Part shown: positions 21,955 to 32,972 of the stretch, one piece after another
How the letters are laid out: every line of letters begins with the position of its first letter
Position numbering within the stretch: position 1 is the first letter of the stretch
NCBI RefSeq assembly: GCF_037120725.1
Contig: NZ_JBBAXC010000008.1
Span: 124,001-188,000 of the forward strand
Direction of reading: 5' to 3'
Origin: Bacillus spongiae
GTDB lineage: Bacteria; Bacillota; Bacilli; Bacillales; Bacillaceae_K
Length of the DNA: 64,000 nucleotides
The notes under the pieces: model-generated
What the model was told of the DNA's origin: nothing
The model's input: the letters and a program-made list of their open reading frames with translations, nothing else
The model's database searches: none
Made by a program: the position numbers and the translations under genes

Positions 21955-22701
21955 ATGAAAACAGTTTTACCAAAACCATTTACTTTTCAAGCAGGAAAAC
22001 GAGCAGTATTATTACTTCACGGATTTACAGGTAATTCTGCTGATGTACGGATGCTCGGACGATTTTTAGAAAAAAACGGATATTCATCCCATGCTCCACA
22101 TTATAGAGGGCATGGAGTACCACCTGAGGAGCTTGTTCATTTTGGACCACATGATTGGTGGATTGACGTCATGAAGGGCTATGACTACCTAAGAAGTCTT
22201 GGGTATGAAGAGATTGCGGTGGCAGGTCTATCTTTAGGTGGGGTATTTTCATTGAAATTAGGATACACTGTACCTGTAAAGGGGATTGTTACCATGTGTG
22301 CGCCAATGTATATTAAAAGTGAAGAGGTAATGTATCAAGGTGTCTTAGATTATGCTCGATCATTTAAAAAATTCCTCGGCAAGTCTCCAGAAGAAATTGA
22401 CGAAGAAATGATTGAATTTGCTAAAACACCAATGGCCACATTGAAAGCGTTGCAGCAGTTAATTTCTGATGTTCGTCAGCACGTCGATATGATTTATACA
22501 CCGACATTTGTTTTACAAGCTAGGCACGATGAAATGATTAATACAAACTCAGCCAATATTATTTACAATGAAATTGAGTCTGATCATAAAGATTTAAAGT
22601 GGTATGAAGAATCAGGCCATGTCATCACACTGGATAAAGAAAAAGAGCAGCTTCATATAGATGTACTGGAGTTTTTAAATAGCTTAGATTGGAAGGACTA
22701 A
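21955..22701 (+). CDS. est: Carboxylesterase, Est30-like (YvaK)
   Basis: 248 residues, alpha/beta-hydrolase. Oxyanion-hole region [10 protein letters not shown], nucleophile elbow GLSLGG with Ser93, acid Asp in QARHDEMI and His in ESGHVITLD, in the order and spacing of the Geobacillus Est30 family, which prefers short- to medium-chain esters. No signal peptide, so cytoplasmic. Ribosome binding site aaaggagtt. It lies 27 bases before rnr and is likely co-transcribed with it. Confidence 0.93.
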   Translation: MKTVLPKPFTFQAGKRAVLLLHGFTGNSADVRMLGRFLEKNGYSSHAPHYRGHGVPPEELVHFGPHDWWIDVMKGYDYLRSLGYEEIAVAGLSLGGVFSLKLGYTVPVKGIVTMCAPMYIKSEEVMYQGVLDYARSFKKFLGKSPEEIDEEMIEFAKTPMATLKALQQLISDVRQHVDMIYTPTFVLQARHDEMINTNSANIIYNEIESDHKDLKWYEESGHVITLDKEKEQLHIDVLEFLNSLDWKD

Positions 22702-22728
22702 TCATGATGATGTTAGGAGGGAATAGAG

Positions 22729-25083
22729 TTGGATAAAATGATTAAAGAGCATGTGGATCGCTTGTTAACCTACATGAAGGAAGAGTCATATAAACCATTA
22801 ACAGTTCAAGAACTTGAAGAGTCTTTAGGAATTGAAGATTCTTCAGATTTTAAAATTTTTGTTAAAGCGCTCGTTCATATGGAAGAAAAAGGATTAGTGG
22901 TCCGTACGAGAAGCAATCGTTATGGCTTACCTGAGAAAATGAATTTAATTAGAGGGAAATTAACGGCTCACGCGAAAGGTTTTGCGTTTGTGATTCCAGA
23001 AGAGCAAGGAATGGATGATATTTTTATCCCACCAAGTGAGACGAATAATGCGATGCATGGAGATATCGTTTTAGTGAGGGTTGCTGCTTCCAGTTCGGGT
23101 TCAAGGCGTGAAGGGTCTGTTATTCGCATTTTAGAACGAGGAGTTCAAAAAATTGTAGGTACTTATACAGAGAGCCAACATTTTGGCTTTGTGATTCCGG
23201 ATGATAAGAAATTTGCCAGCGATATTTTTATTCCTAAAAATGATAATTTAGGAGCAGTGGAAGGGCATAAAGTAGTTGTCGAGCTTACGTCTTATCCTGA
23301 AGGAAGAAAAAGTGCAGAAGGTGAAATTATCGAGATCTTAGGTCATAAGAATGATCCGGGTGTTGATATCTTATCGATTATACATAAGCATGGAATCACA
23401 GTAGAGTTTCCTAAGGAAGTAATGGACCAAGCGAATAAGGCTCCGGATGAAATTGATCCAACGGAAATAGAAAACCGTCGTGATCTCCGTAATGATACGA
23501 TTGTTACAATCGACGGCGCAGATGCAAAAGACTTAGATGATGCAGTATCTGTCGTGATCTTAAAGAACGGAAATTATCAGCTTTCTGTCCATATAGCTGA
23601 CGTAAGTTATTATGTTACGGAAGGGTCTGCTATTGACGAAGAAGCATTTGAACGCGGGACGAGTGTGTATTTAGTTGACCGTGTCATTCCCATGATTCCC
23701 CATCGTTTATCTAATGGGATTTGTTCTTTAAATCCTAAAGTCGATCGATTAACACTTTCTTGTCAAATGGAAATAGCACCAGATGGAGAAGTTGTTCACC
23801 ATGAAATATTTCAAAGTGTCATAAAAACGAATGAACGAATGACGTATTCCGATGTAAATAAAATCCTTGTTGATCAAGATGAAGAATTAATTGAACGCTA
23901 CAATTCGCTTGTTCCGATGTTTCAAGAAATGGAGAAGCTCGCCGAAATTTTACGAAGTAAAAGGATGAACCGTGGAGCAATCGACTTTGATTTTAAAGAA
24001 TCAAAAGTCCTTGTTGATGAAGAAGGAGCCCCGCTGGAAGTTGTTCTGCGTGAACGGTCAGTAGCCGAAAGGCTAATTGAAGAATTTATGCTAGCAGCGA
24101 ATGAAACGGTAGCGGAACATTTCCATTGGATGGAAGTTCCCTTTATTTATCGTATACATGAGGATCCGAAGGAAGAGAAATTACAACGCTTTTTCGAATT
24201 CATCACAAACTTTGGGATGGTTGTTAAAGGGAAAGCAAACGCTGTACATCCTCGTGCCCTACAAGATATTATTGAAGAAGTCGAAGGGAAGCCAGAGGAA
24301 ATGGTTGTTTCGACGATGATGCTTCGTTCTATGCAACAAGCAAAATATGACGAAGAAAGTTTGGGCCACTTTGGGTTATCTACAGAATTTTATACTCATT
24401 TTACTTCTCCAATTCGTCGTTATCCTGATTTAATCGTTCATCGACTTATTCGTACGTATTTAATCGAAGGAAAGCTAGATGATACTACGCAAAGTAAATG
24501 GGACGCTTTAATGCCTGAAATCGCTGAACATACATCAAGTCGAGAACGACGAGCTGTCGATGCAGAGCGTGAAACGGACGATTTGAAAAAAACAGAATTT
24601 ATGTTAAATAAAATTGGGGAAGAATATGAAGGGATGATTAGTTCTGTCACAAACTTCGGTATGTTTGTAGAACTCCCTAATACCATTGAAGGTCTAGTTC
24701 ACGTGAGTTATATGACAGACGATTATTACCGATATGATGAACGGCATATGGCGATGATTGGGGAACGGACAGGAAATGTTTTTAGAATTGGCGATGAAAT
24801 TTCTGTTCGTGTTGTAAACGTAAACAAAGATGAACGAGCGATTGACTTTGAAATTGTTGGAATGGTTAGTAATCGACAACCACTAAGAGGTGAAAGACCA
24901 AAAGCCATTCGTGCTAATCAAAAGGATTCAAGCAGAAGGCGTGGTAGCGGGGGAAATCATCGAGATAATGAGAAGCAGGGAGAGTGGTCAACACGACCGC
25001 CAAAGAAAAAAAAGAAAAAGAAAAATAAACGATTTTTTGAAAACGCTCCTGCGGTTAAGCGAAAAAAGAAGAAAAAAAGGTAA
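22729..25083 (+). CDS. rnr: Ribonuclease R
   Basis: 784 residues from TTG 22729 with aggaggg 8 bases upstream. Order: N-terminal winged-helix part (1-70), two cold-shock domains (about 75-225), RNB catalytic domain (about 250-580) with the metal site [17 protein letters not shown]1 domain (about 630-710, [18 protein letters not shown]) and a Lys/Arg-rich tail (about 735-784). It degrades structured RNA 3' to 5' and takes part in rRNA quality control and in decay of nonstop mRNA released by trans-translation. This fits its position beside smpB and ssrA. The basic tail, encoded by A-rich DNA, is the part that binds ribosomes and RNA in homologues. Confidence 0.97.
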   Translation: MDKMIKEHVDRLLTYMKEESYKPLTVQELEESLGIEDSSDFKIFVKALVHMEEKGLVVRTRSNRYGLPEKMNLIRGKLTAHAKGFAFVIPEEQGMDDIFIPPSETNNAMHGDIVLVRVAASSSGSRREGSVIRILERGVQKIVGTYTESQHFGFVIPDDKKFASDIFIPKNDNLGAVEGHKVVVELTSYPEGRKSAEGEIIEILGHKNDPGVDILSIIHKHGITVEFPKEVMDQANKAPDEIDPTEIENRRDLRNDTIVTIDGADAKDLDDAVSVVILKNGNYQLSVHIADVSYYVTEGSAIDEEAFERGTSVYLVDRVIPMIPHRLSNGICSLNPKVDRLTLSCQMEIAPDGEVVHHEIFQSVIKTNERMTYSDVNKILVDQDEELIERYNSLVPMFQEMEKLAEILRSKRMNRGAIDFDFKESKVLVDEEGAPLEVVLRERSVAERLIEEFMLAANETVAEHFHWMEVPFIYRIHEDPKEEKLQRFFEFITNFGMVVKGKANAVHPRALQDIIEEVEGKPEEMVVSTMMLRSMQQAKYDEESLGHFGLSTEFYTHFTSPIRRYPDLIVHRLIRTYLIEGKLDDTTQSKWDALMPEIAEHTSSRERRAVDAERETDDLKKTEFMLNKIGEEYEGMISSVTNFGMFVELPNTIEGLVHVSYMTDDYYRYDERHMAMIGERTGNVFRIGDEISVRVVNVNKDERAIDFEIVGMVSNRQPLRGERPKAIRANQKDSSRRRGSGGNHRDNEKQGEWSTRPPKKKKKKKNKRFFENAPAVKRKKKKKR

Positions 25084-25279
25084 TTTGAGCGGAAGGAACG
25101 TAGAATAACAAAGGTTATAAAGGATTTTCCTTTTAACCTTTGTTAAAGGGCAGAATAGAGTGATGCTTTTTCTGATAAACAGTGTGAAAGGAGATTCATT
25201 ACACTCCCTATAGTACTTGCGCTTTTCTTTGTTTTCGGTACAATAAGAAGCACAGAGAGATAGAAAAGGGGGATGCCAC

Positions 25280-25753
25280 ATGCCAAAAGGAGAAGGCAAA
25301 CTGATTGCCCAAAATAAAAAAGCTCGCCATGATTATACAATAGAAGAAACGTATGAAGCAGGTATTGTGTTACAAGGAACGGAAATTAAATCTGTGCGAG
25401 CGGGAAAAGTCAATCTAAAGGATTCTTATGCTCGAATCGAGCATGGAGAAGTGTTTATTGTAGGCATGCACATTAGCCCGTATGAGCAAGGGAACCGTTA
25501 CAATCATGATCCATTACGAACGAGAAAGCTATTGCTCCATCGTAAGCAAATTCATACTCTTATTGGGGATACAAAGGAACAAGGTTATTCACTAATACCA
25601 CTGAAAATGTATATAAAAAATGGATTTGCTAAAGTATTGTTAGGCTTAGCACGCGGTAAAAAGAAGTATGATAAACGTGAAGATTTGAAGAAGAAAGAAG
25701 CAAATCGTGCAATTCAACGAGCACTAGTCCAAAAGCAAAAAGGAACCTATTGA
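25280..25753 (+). CDS. smpB: SsrA-binding protein SmpB
   Basis: 157 residues. Family signatures [16 protein letters not shown] at the N-terminus, [16 protein letters not shown] and [10 protein letters not shown], and the basic C-terminal tail [15 protein letters not shown] that enters the mRNA channel of stalled ribosomes. It binds tmRNA, whose gene follows 139 bases later. Start ATG follows aaaaggggga. Confidence 0.98.
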   Translation: MPKGEGKLIAQNKKARHDYTIEETYEAGIVLQGTEIKSVRAGKVNLKDSYARIEHGEVFIVGMHISPYEQGNRYNHDPLRTRKLLLHRKQIHTLIGDTKEQGYSLIPLKMYIKNGFAKVLLGLARGKKKYDKREDLKKKEANRAIQRALVQKQKGTY

Positions 25754-25770
25754 CTCCTAGTATATTACAA

Positions 25771-25798
25771 TTGCATTTTTACGTTATTTTGTTATAAT
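25771..25798 (+). promoter_or_regulatory. ssrA promoter
   Basis: TTGCAT and TATAAT (25793-25798) with a 16-base spacer. Transcription from here gives a precursor with a 5' leader of about 90 bases before the mature tmRNA. Confidence 0.7.
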
Positions 25799-25892
25799 TA
25801 ATTATGTAGTCGGGATAAACACGACACATAAGAACAACTGAATAGTTGACTGATGCTCAACATTCTTCCCGTTCTTCCTTATATTTTATTAT

Positions 25893-26256
25893 GGGGACGT
25901 TACGGATTCGACAGGGATAGTTCGAGCTTAGGTTGCGAGTCGAGGGGATCGTCCTCGTTAAAACGTCAACGCCAATAATAACTGGCAAAACTAACAATAA
26001 CTTCGCTTTAGCTGCTTAATAGCACTTTAGCGGTTCCTCCCTCCATCGCCCATGTGGTAGGGTAAGGGACTCACTCTTAGTGGGCTACGCCGGATTCCAC
26101 CGTCTGAGGAAAAAGGAAGAGAATAATCAGGCTAGCTGCTCTGACGCCAGTCGATAGGCATAGGAGTTAGCGAACTCGCAAATATATCGACTACACTCGT
26201 AGAGGCTTAAGTGGCGATGTTTCTGGACGTGGGTTCGACTCCCACCGTCTCCACCA
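25893..26256 (+). ncRNA. ssrA: tmRNA
   Basis: 364 bases. The 5' end GGGGACGTTACGGATTCGAC and the 3' end with GGGTTCGACTCCC and CGTCTCCACCA form the tRNA-Ala-like half; CCA is encoded. The tag frame runs from GGC 25984 to TAA 26017-26019 and gives GKTNNNFALAA, so with the charged alanine the tag is A-GKTNNNFALAA. Its ALAA end is the signal for ClpXP-type proteases. It acts with SmpB, encoded just upstream, to free stalled ribosomes. Confidence 0.97.
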
Positions 26257-26278
26257 AATACATATTTGGTGGTTTTTT
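26250..26278 (+). terminator. Terminator of ssrA
   Basis: Stem ccaccaaat / atttggtgg with loop acat and six T. Its left arm contains the tmRNA CCA end. Confidence 0.88.
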
Positions 26279-26680
26279 ATTTTGTGTTGTGATGTAAAGC
26301 ATAATATATCCATTGGAAGCTTTATGCTTTATTCTAGAGAAATAAACAACATTGTGTTTGATAAATAACCATTCATTAAACTTATAGTAAATTTTCCAGT
26401 AGTTGCTGTGGATTTTAACTAATCAAAATCCATCAACTGCTTTTTTGTTATGCATTCTAGCCATTCAATACGCATAATATGTCTCCTTATGGCTTCGGAA
26501 AGAGGACCCTTATTCGACACAAAGGCCAAATGGCGGAATGAGGTTGTCTAAATTATTAATATTTGAAATAATGTGTATTTAAGGGACATTATAAAGGATA
26601 TTATTATCATAATTAGTAATGAAGTAAGATTCTTTACAAATTAAATGGCATTAAATCACTAAATTATGGAGGCTTTGTTG
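26279..26680. other. Gap without recognisable gene
   Basis: 402 AT-rich bases after ssrA. No RNA, repeat or gene recognised. Confidence 0.4.
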
Positions 26681-26986
26681 ATGACTACTGTTGGAATTTT
26701 AGGGATGACACATGATGAAGAGTGGCAAGAGAAGTATAATTTACCGTTATCTTTAATTGAAGAATTAATAAATGAATTCAATCCTGATGTAATATGTGGG
26801 GAAGTTCACCCAGACAGTTGGGATCTTTACCTTAAAGAAGGGAACCCTAAAGGTATTCTTGGAGAGACGCAAAACGAGTACCCTAAACTTATTTTCCCAT
26901 TATGTGAAGAAAAAAATATTAAATTTGTTCCAGTTAACTGGTTTGAATTGGATGTGTTTAAAGATCGTTTTGAAAAACTCTCTTAA
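26681..26986 (+). CDS. Hypothetical protein, possibly truncated
   Basis: 101 residues from ATG 26681, chosen because tatggaggc lies 8-15 bases upstream; an ATG at 26666 overlaps that site. The sequence starts like a small alpha/beta domain: TTVGILGMTHDEEW, then FNPDVICGEVHPDSW and KNIKFVPVNWFELDVFK. It ends abruptly at EKLS, so it may be the N-terminal part of a longer protein that lost its rest. I do not recognise the family; the strand-loop pattern with GEVHP resembles haem- or metal-independent TraB/ChaN-like folds only loosely. Confidence 0.5.
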   Translation: MTTVGILGMTHDEEWQEKYNLPLSLIEELINEFNPDVICGEVHPDSWDLYLKEGNPKGILGETQNEYPKLIFPLCEEKNIKFVPVNWFELDVFKDRFEKLS

Positions 26987-27373
26987 CTTCAAAGCCTTCC
27001 TATAAAATCACCGATACAATCTTTTTCCTCCTATACCGTGCATTTCTCTATCTAACTCTTCCGTTGTTACCTTTTAATACTTGGTCCATTATCAATATAA
27101 TTAATAAGGAAAAATCGCTAGACTCCATTAATGGTCAAAAATTCCATCTATGTATTGAGTTCCAATAAAAGGTAAGGAAACAAAAAATAACCTTATAATG
27201 TACTTTCCTCCGATTTACTTACTGAATCAGAAAAAAATATAGTTATACTAGTAAATTTTCATTGAGACAATAAAGGGGGTGACAGTACAAATAGACCCGA
27301 ATGGAAGACATATATAGCTCGCTCTATCGAAAGGGTTTTTATGTAAAATACGATACTTTAATAAGGAGCAATT

Positions 27374-27493
27374 ATGATGTTTCAACAAATTATATCTATG
27401 CATAATAGTGCAATTTTATTATTTTTATATAATGAAAAATGGGAATTTTTCAATAAAATAATACTAATGATACTGCTTCAGAAAAAGATGTGA
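27374..27493 (+). CDS. Small hydrophobic hypothetical peptide
   Basis: 39 residues from ATG 27374 with aaggag 7 bases upstream. Hydrophobic stretches (SAILLFLY, NKIILMILL) and a basic end QKKM suggest a small membrane peptide. It lies in an otherwise empty AT-rich stretch, so this could be chance. Confidence 0.3.
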   Translation: MMFQQIISMHNSAILLFLYNEKWEFFNKIILMILLQKKM

Positions 27494-27699
27494 TTTAAAT
27501 CACACTTAGGATTATTTTAGATTAGTATAATTTTCCTAATTCTAATTATTAGAAAATTTAATAACAACTAGAGAGGTGATGCAATGCATAAGGAATTTTA
27601 TTTATAAAAAAGTACCAATCCTTGGAGTATTATGGTAAAGTAATATTTAATTAGTTGGTTAGCACTAACTTATTTCTCGTAGTAGTTTAGGAATGGAAG

Positions 27700-27930
27700 T
27701 GATGGATATGTAGTCGTTAAAACGGATTGGCTCTAATCGCTTTAGCAGAAGGACAGCAGGGTTTTGCTAAATCTATAAACCTGAAGAATGGATTCGTGCT
27801 ACAACTCTTGAAACAATAGGGGATTATCCGAATATTGTTAACAAAGATACGGAATGGTAGTTTGGTAGTGTAGTTATTTCTGACTATTATGCTGAAGAGT
27901 GTACACGAAGATTAAAGACAACATAACGCG
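27700..27930 (+). pseudogene. Possible decayed coding sequence
   Basis: Coherent protein-like fragments such as KPEEWIRATTLETIGDYPN, FGSVVISDYYAEECTRRLK and, in another frame, DGWIHPYMLCTY follow each other with stops and frame changes. The origin is not recognised. The remainder of 26987-28042 shows no gene apart from the small frame at 27374. Confidence 0.35.
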
Positions 27931-28042
27931 TGATGGCTGGATTCATCCATATATGCTTTGTACTTACGTTAACCAAGTTCACTAGTCGAGGGAGATAAAC
28001 ACAAGAACTCTTAGTATTACAGATTGTGAGAGGAGAATACGT

Positions 28043-31000
28043 ATGAAAAAGAGAATTACTAGCATTACGATGGTCTTTATATTACTTTTAGGGATAGTAA
28101 GCAATTTTGCTCCAACTACAGCTCTTGCAGCAGCTTACCATGACACAGGAAGCAATCCATCGATCGCTTTAAGTGACTCAGGGGTAGCAATTGAGGTGCA
28201 TGAAGGTGGTCTTGATAATAAACTATTCTTCAATGTAGGGAAAGTAACAAATGGTGAGGTTGTTTGGAAGAATGGAAAAGATAATGGAGAAAATTACGAT
28301 AAAGGGATAGACCCTTATGTTGCCATTAGTCCAAATGGGAAATATGTTGTTGAAGTGCATGAAAACAATAATGCCTTTAGTAGGGCTTTATATTATAATG
28401 TCGGGAAAATAACAGATGGAGGAGACCTTGTCTGGATAAAAGGAAAAGACAATGGAACTCAGTATGATGATGGGGTATCTCCTACTGTTGCAGTAAATAA
28501 TGATGGAACGGTTGTAGAAATACACAAACATCAAAATAATGGTGGTTTATACTTTAACATCGGTAAAGTTAACGATGATGGAACGATCACTTGGGATAAG
28601 GGGAAAGATAGTGGAACATATTTTGATACAGGTGATCGTCCATCTGTGACCTTAACGGCTGATGGAACAGTTGTTGAAGTCCATGAAGCACCTACTAGTT
28701 CGAGTAAGTTATTTTACAATATTGGTAAGGTGAATCATGATACAGGAAATATTGACTGGAATAAGGGGAAGGATAGTGGAACATTTTATGATGATGGCTA
28801 CTCCCCTTCTGTTTCGATAAACGCGGATGGCATTATTACAGAAGTACATTTATCAAGTAAATTTGAAAGTAATAAACTAATGAATAATATGGGTGTCCTT
28901 ACTGGTGATACAATCTATTGGTACTCGGTTAATAGTCAGGAACAAAAGGCACCAAGTTATGATACAGGCAACAACCCTTCCGTAGCAATAAATAATCATA
29001 ATCAAACGGTAGAAATCCATCAAGGAACGGATGGAACGACCCGAAATAATACCTTATACACAAGTGTAGCTACTGTAAAAGCAAAAGAAATGGTTGGTTT
29101 TGCTTTATATGATGGTACTAGTAACGGAAAAGAATTTGATGAGGGAGATCGCCCTAGTCTTGCGATGACTGATTCTGGTACCGTACTTGAAGTGCATTAC
29201 GACCTTAGGTTTGGAGATAGTGGTAGTTCAGTATACTTTAATGGTGGTACCTTGAATAGTGATGGTAAAATTAACTGGTGGAAAGGGACTGATTCTGGCA
29301 CAAGGTATGGATATGGTAGTTTTCCATCCGTTGCAATGAGTGAAGATGGAACGATAGTAGAAGTCCATGAAGATGGCGCTGGTAGTTCTAAAATGTATTA
29401 TACAATTGGGAAACTAGATGAAGAGTCGAAATCCATTCAGTTAAATGCGGATAATGCCATTTACTTCGCAGATGGAACGAACCCACAAATAGAGTTACTA
29501 GAAGATGGAACGGTTATTGAAACACATGTTAAAGACGAAAAACTATATTATAATCTTGGTGTGTTAAATAAAGAGGAAGAAAAAATCTATTGGTATAAAG
29601 AAGATCCAACTAACTCGAATAAAACCATCAGTACACTATCTGTTGATGGAGGTGTAAAACCTTCAATAACAGCAACGAACGATGGTAAGGTTGTACAGGT
29701 TTTCAGAATTGAAAATAGAAGTTCATTTGATCGGTTTCTAGAAAATAACCAGTGGTTAGCTGGTTTCGCTGATTATTCAGGAAATATACTCTTTTATATG
29801 ACAGGGGAAATAGTTGGGGACACGATTAACTGGAATGACGCGCAGAAGTATGGCACATTTGAAGGGAAAACAAGTGCCTATCAAACGGATATGGATATAA
29901 ATGATGATGGTTCCATTATCGAAACACACTTCAGTGCTGACTCTTTATCGCATCCTAATAATTTATATTATAGGACGGGTAAATTAGTAGATGATTTAAT
30001 TGAATGGACTAGTGCTGATATTTTCTACGATACGGGTAGATATCCTACTATTTCACTAAATAATGAAGGAAAGATTGTAACCCTACACAATTCAGAAGTA
30101 GGTCAAGGGATATTTAGTAATACCGGTGAATTAGTAAGTTTAAAATATCCAAATGCTTTTGTTGATCAAAATCCTTTATTAAATGCAAAAGTGGATATTC
30201 CAACATTAAAATTGACGTACCCGACAGATGACTATATGAACATGTCGATTGCTAGTGATGGAACTGCCGTATCTGTATATGAAAATACAGACGGTGGCTT
30301 ATCGTATCAACTAGGTAATGCGGAAGGTGATAATGTACAGTGGATTACCGACTATCCAAGCAATGAGGTACAAGATGGAAAAGATGAAATAAAATATAGC
30401 CCATCAGGACATAAACCATCTGTTGTAATCACAGATGATAAAGCGATTATTGAAACGCATATCGAAGGTGTGGATGACCTTGTTTACAATATCGGTCATA
30501 TTATTGAGAGTGATGGTAAGAAAGTAATTAAATGGAATAAACCGCGATCAGATGCGTTTATGTCCATGTATACTGTTTTTGGAAAAGGAACAGAAACCTA
30601 TGTAGATATCATGAGTGATGGAACTGTAGTGGAAACTCATAATGATGGAAAAGATAACATCAGTTATAGCATAGGAGAGTATCTACAAACGGAAACATTG
30701 GGAATTGACTTATTTACTTCAAACGATACGGATGAGGAATATATTAGTGGAATTACCCGTAATATATCACAAGTTCCATTGCCAGTCATAAAAGATTTAG
30801 ATGCCAACGGGAATCCAGATCCGAATGGGAAGAATGTTGTCTTTGGCGTTAAAAGCGCAGTGGAAAATCAATTATTCACAGATGACGTGATGCCGTTTAG
30901 CTGGAATACAGATGGATTTATTGGGACTGTTATAATAGACAAAGATTCGAATTATGCCAATCCCGATCATGTAGAAAAATTAAAAGATGAGATTAATCAA

Positions 31001-32923
31001 TACCAGAAATCGATCGAACAATCTTTCTACAATGCTTTCAATAATTTGCTTCCATCTATTGATCAATTTACAGCATCGAATGCTACAGATATTGTACCAA
31101 CAGATGAATGGTTATTTGGTAGAGGTGTATATAAATTAGAAGTAGATGGTACGACAACGAAACAAAATATTAGACAAGTAGTAAGCGAAGACTCAATATT
31201 AGATTATCTTAATAAACCAACAGTAGGTAATGCGATAAATTCTCGCGAATTTACGTACTCCGTTTATTTAAAGGCAGATGTACCTAATGGCGAGACACAG
31301 CCTGTAACGCTTAGATTGAGAGATAAAGAGTCTGTCAATGTAGTCGAGCAAACGTTTAATGTTACAAATGAATGGCAGGAATATAGCGTTTCGAAGTACT
31401 TTAATCAGGGAAGCGATGATCTTAGGGTATTCCTATATCCAAAAGGAAAAGAAAGCTCAGAGGCTGGCTATGTTTATGCAGCAGCAGCGCAGTTAAGGGA
31501 AACGATGCCGGATTTAGATAAATTTAGAACATCTTATGCGAAGATAAGTGAAGCTTCAGATCAGGATTCTCCGACTGGTGATCGTGTTTATGAAATAGCA
31601 ACAGAAAAAGCCTTTGAACCTACAGCGAAGAATATTAATAGAATATTAAACATTAATCCAAAGGGGCAAGAATACACGTATTCCGTTTGGTTAAAAGATG
31701 GAGACTTAGAGGATGGCGAATCGCAGCCTGTTACATTAAAGTTAATAGATTCATTTTACTTAGATAGACAAGAAGCCGAAAAAACAGTAAATATAACAAA
31801 TCAATGGAAAGAGTATAGCGTAACGGGTTATTTTGCTAAGGATGGTGAATTTCTAGAGATTATTTTATACCCTACGGGTCTTAAGCTATATTCTGACATT
31901 AATGATTACGTGGAAGAAGACGCAACAATCTATGCAACGGGTTCAACCTTAACTAGTAAAGTACCTGAACTATTTACGAGATTAGATAATTCAGATATTG
32001 AATATGAAACCATTATATGGAAAAATGTAGACGTAGATAAAGAGCAAACAGGTACAGTGTATACTACAGGTAATCAGCCGAGTATTGCTGTAAATGATGA
32101 TGGTCACGTGGTTGCTACTATGCATAACGATGGGAAGGTCTACTATAACACGGGTCAACTTCAAGATGATGCAATTGAATGGGACAATACCACTGAAGAC
32201 GGTACATTCAAACCAATCGAGCTTGATAAAGGTTGGGACCCTATTGTAGATATCGATCGCAGTGGAAACATTGCTGTATTTTATAACACAATTGATTCTT
32301 ATTCTTATGCGATTGGTCACTATAGTCAAGGGACATTGGATTGGGATAAAAAAGGTGAACGATTATCCGACATAGAATTTGGTACTAGGGATATAGCCAT
32401 GGCTATGTATTCAGATTCAAACCAAAACATATATTATGGATTTAAAAATAGCAACCCGTTAAAACTAAACGAAGATGTTGTTGAGAACGTAAGCGATAGT
32501 GCAGATGAAAAATACTATAGTCGCTTTTCAGATACTGATTGGCAAAATAGCGGAATCACTATTGATGATGGTTCACTCACTGCACCTAATGGGACACCTT
32601 CACAAAAATTAACACAAACAGAGCTTAACGGTAGGATACAACAGTTTGTAGATATTGATTCGGATGGAAAGACATATACATTTGGCGTATGGATGAAAGC
32701 TGATGAGCCTCATCAAGCTCAGATAAAGATTCAAAATCGCCACAATACAGAATCAACGGGTATCAAAGTTGATGTCACAACAGATTGGAAATATTTCTCT
32801 GTAACATCTGATCAACCCTTTTCAACTAATGATGGTGTAACTGCTGTATTATGGCCAAGTGCTTACAATAATGGAGCAACAAACTCTGTATACGTATGGG
32901 GAACAGAGCTTATAGAAAGATAA
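28043..32923 (+). CDS. Large secreted repeat protein with blade-like units and carbohydrate-binding-like modules
   Basis: 1626 residues. Signal peptide: MKKR, hydrophobic core, cut near TALAAA (about residue 31). Residues about 32-888 hold some 15 repeats of 50-65 residues with the pattern Y-D-x-G-x2-P-S-[VI]-A-[LIV]-x3-G-x-V-V-E-V-H, then L-Y-Y-N-[IV]-G-K and I-x-W; the first four are best kept and later ones drift. Two more repeats are at about 1333-1432. Three modules centred on YTYSVYLKAD-like strands (about 1040-1155, 1180-1305 and 1510-1626) resemble CBM4/9-type jelly rolls. The repeats look like beta-propeller blades of lectin type. No enzyme motif or sortase signal is seen. A surface- or matrix-binding role is inferred. 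A terminator follows; a related protein is at 34456-36642. Confidence 0.75.
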   Translation: MKKRITSITMVFILLLGIVSNFAPTTALAAAYHDTGSNPSIALSDSGVAIEVHEGGLDNKLFFNVGKVTNGEVVWKNGKDNGENYDKGIDPYVAISPNGKYVVEVHENNNAFSRALYYNVGKITDGGDLVWIKGKDNGTQYDDGVSPTVAVNNDGTVVEIHKHQNNGGLYFNIGKVNDDGTITWDKGKDSGTYFDTGDRPSVTLTADGTVVEVHEAPTSSSKLFYNIGKVNHDTGNIDWNKGKDSGTFYDDGYSPSVSINADGIITEVHLSSKFESNKLMNNMGVLTGDTIYWYSVNSQEQKAPSYDTGNNPSVAINNHNQTVEIHQGTDGTTRNNTLYTSVATVKAKEMVGFALYDGTSNGKEFDEGDRPSLAMTDSGTVLEVHYDLRFGDSGSSVYFNGGTLNSDGKINWWKGTDSGTRYGYGSFPSVAMSEDGTIVEVHEDGAGSSKMYYTIGKLDEESKSIQLNADNAIYFADGTNPQIELLEDGTVIETHVKDEKLYYNLGVLNKEEEKIYWYKEDPTNSNKTISTLSVDGGVKPSITATNDGKVVQVFRIENRSSFDRFLENNQWLAGFADYSGNILFYMTGEIVGDTINWNDAQKYGTFEGKTSAYQTDMDINDDGSIIETHFSADSLSHPNNLYYRTGKLVDDLIEWTSADIFYDTGRYPTISLNNEGKIVTLHNSEVGQGIFSNTGELVSLKYPNAFVDQNPLLNAKVDIPTLKLTYPTDDYMNMSIASDGTAVSVYENTDGGLSYQLGNAEGDNVQWITDYPSNEVQDGKDEIKYSPSGHKPSVVITDDKAIIETHIEGVDDLVYNIGHIIESDGKKVIKWNKPRSDAFMSMYTVFGKGTETYVDIMSDGTVVETHNDGKDNISYSIGEYLQTETLGIDLFTSNDTDEEYISGITRNISQVPLPVIKDLDANGNPDPNGKNVVFGVKSAVENQLFTDDVMPFSWNTDGFIGTVIIDKDSNYANPDHVEKLKDEINQYQKSIEQSFYNAFNNLLPSIDQFTASNATDIVPTDEWLFGRGVYKLEVDGTTTKQNIRQVVSEDSILDYLNKPTVGNAINSREFTYSVYLKADVPNGETQPVTLRLRDKESVNVVEQTFNVTNEWQEYSVSKYFNQGSDDLRVFLYPKGKESSEAGYVYAAAAQLRETMPDLDKFRTSYAKISEASDQDSPTGDRVYEIATEKAFEPTAKNINRILNINPKGQEYTYSVWLKDGDLEDGESQPVTLKLIDSFYLDRQEAEKTVNITNQWKEYSVTGYFAKDGEFLEIILYPTGLKLYSDINDYVEEDATIYATGSTLTSKVPELFTRLDNSDIEYETIIWKNVDVDKEQTGTVYTTGNQPSIAVNDDGHVVATMHNDGKVYYNTGQLQDDAIEWDNTTEDGTFKPIELDKGWDPIVDIDRSGNIAVFYNTIDSYSYAIGHYSQGTLDWDKKGERLSDIEFGTRDIAMAMYSDSNQNIYYGFKNSNPLKLNEDVVENVSDSADEKYYSRFSDTDWQNSGITIDDGSLTAPNGTPSQKLTQTELNGRIQQFVDIDSDGKTYTFGVWMKADEPHQAQIKIQNRHNTESTGIKVDVTTDWKYFSVTSDQPFSTNDGVTAVLWPSAYNNGATNSVYVWGTELIER

Positions 32924-32934
32924 TAGTTCACATG

Positions 32935-32972
32935 AAAAAAATCGTAGGTTTTTTATTCCTACGATTTTTTTT
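32935..32972 (+). terminator. Terminator of the large repeat protein
   Basis: Stem aaaaaatcgtagg / cctacgatttttt with a T-rich loop and tail, 12 bases after the stop. Symmetrical, so it could work both ways. Confidence 0.88.
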
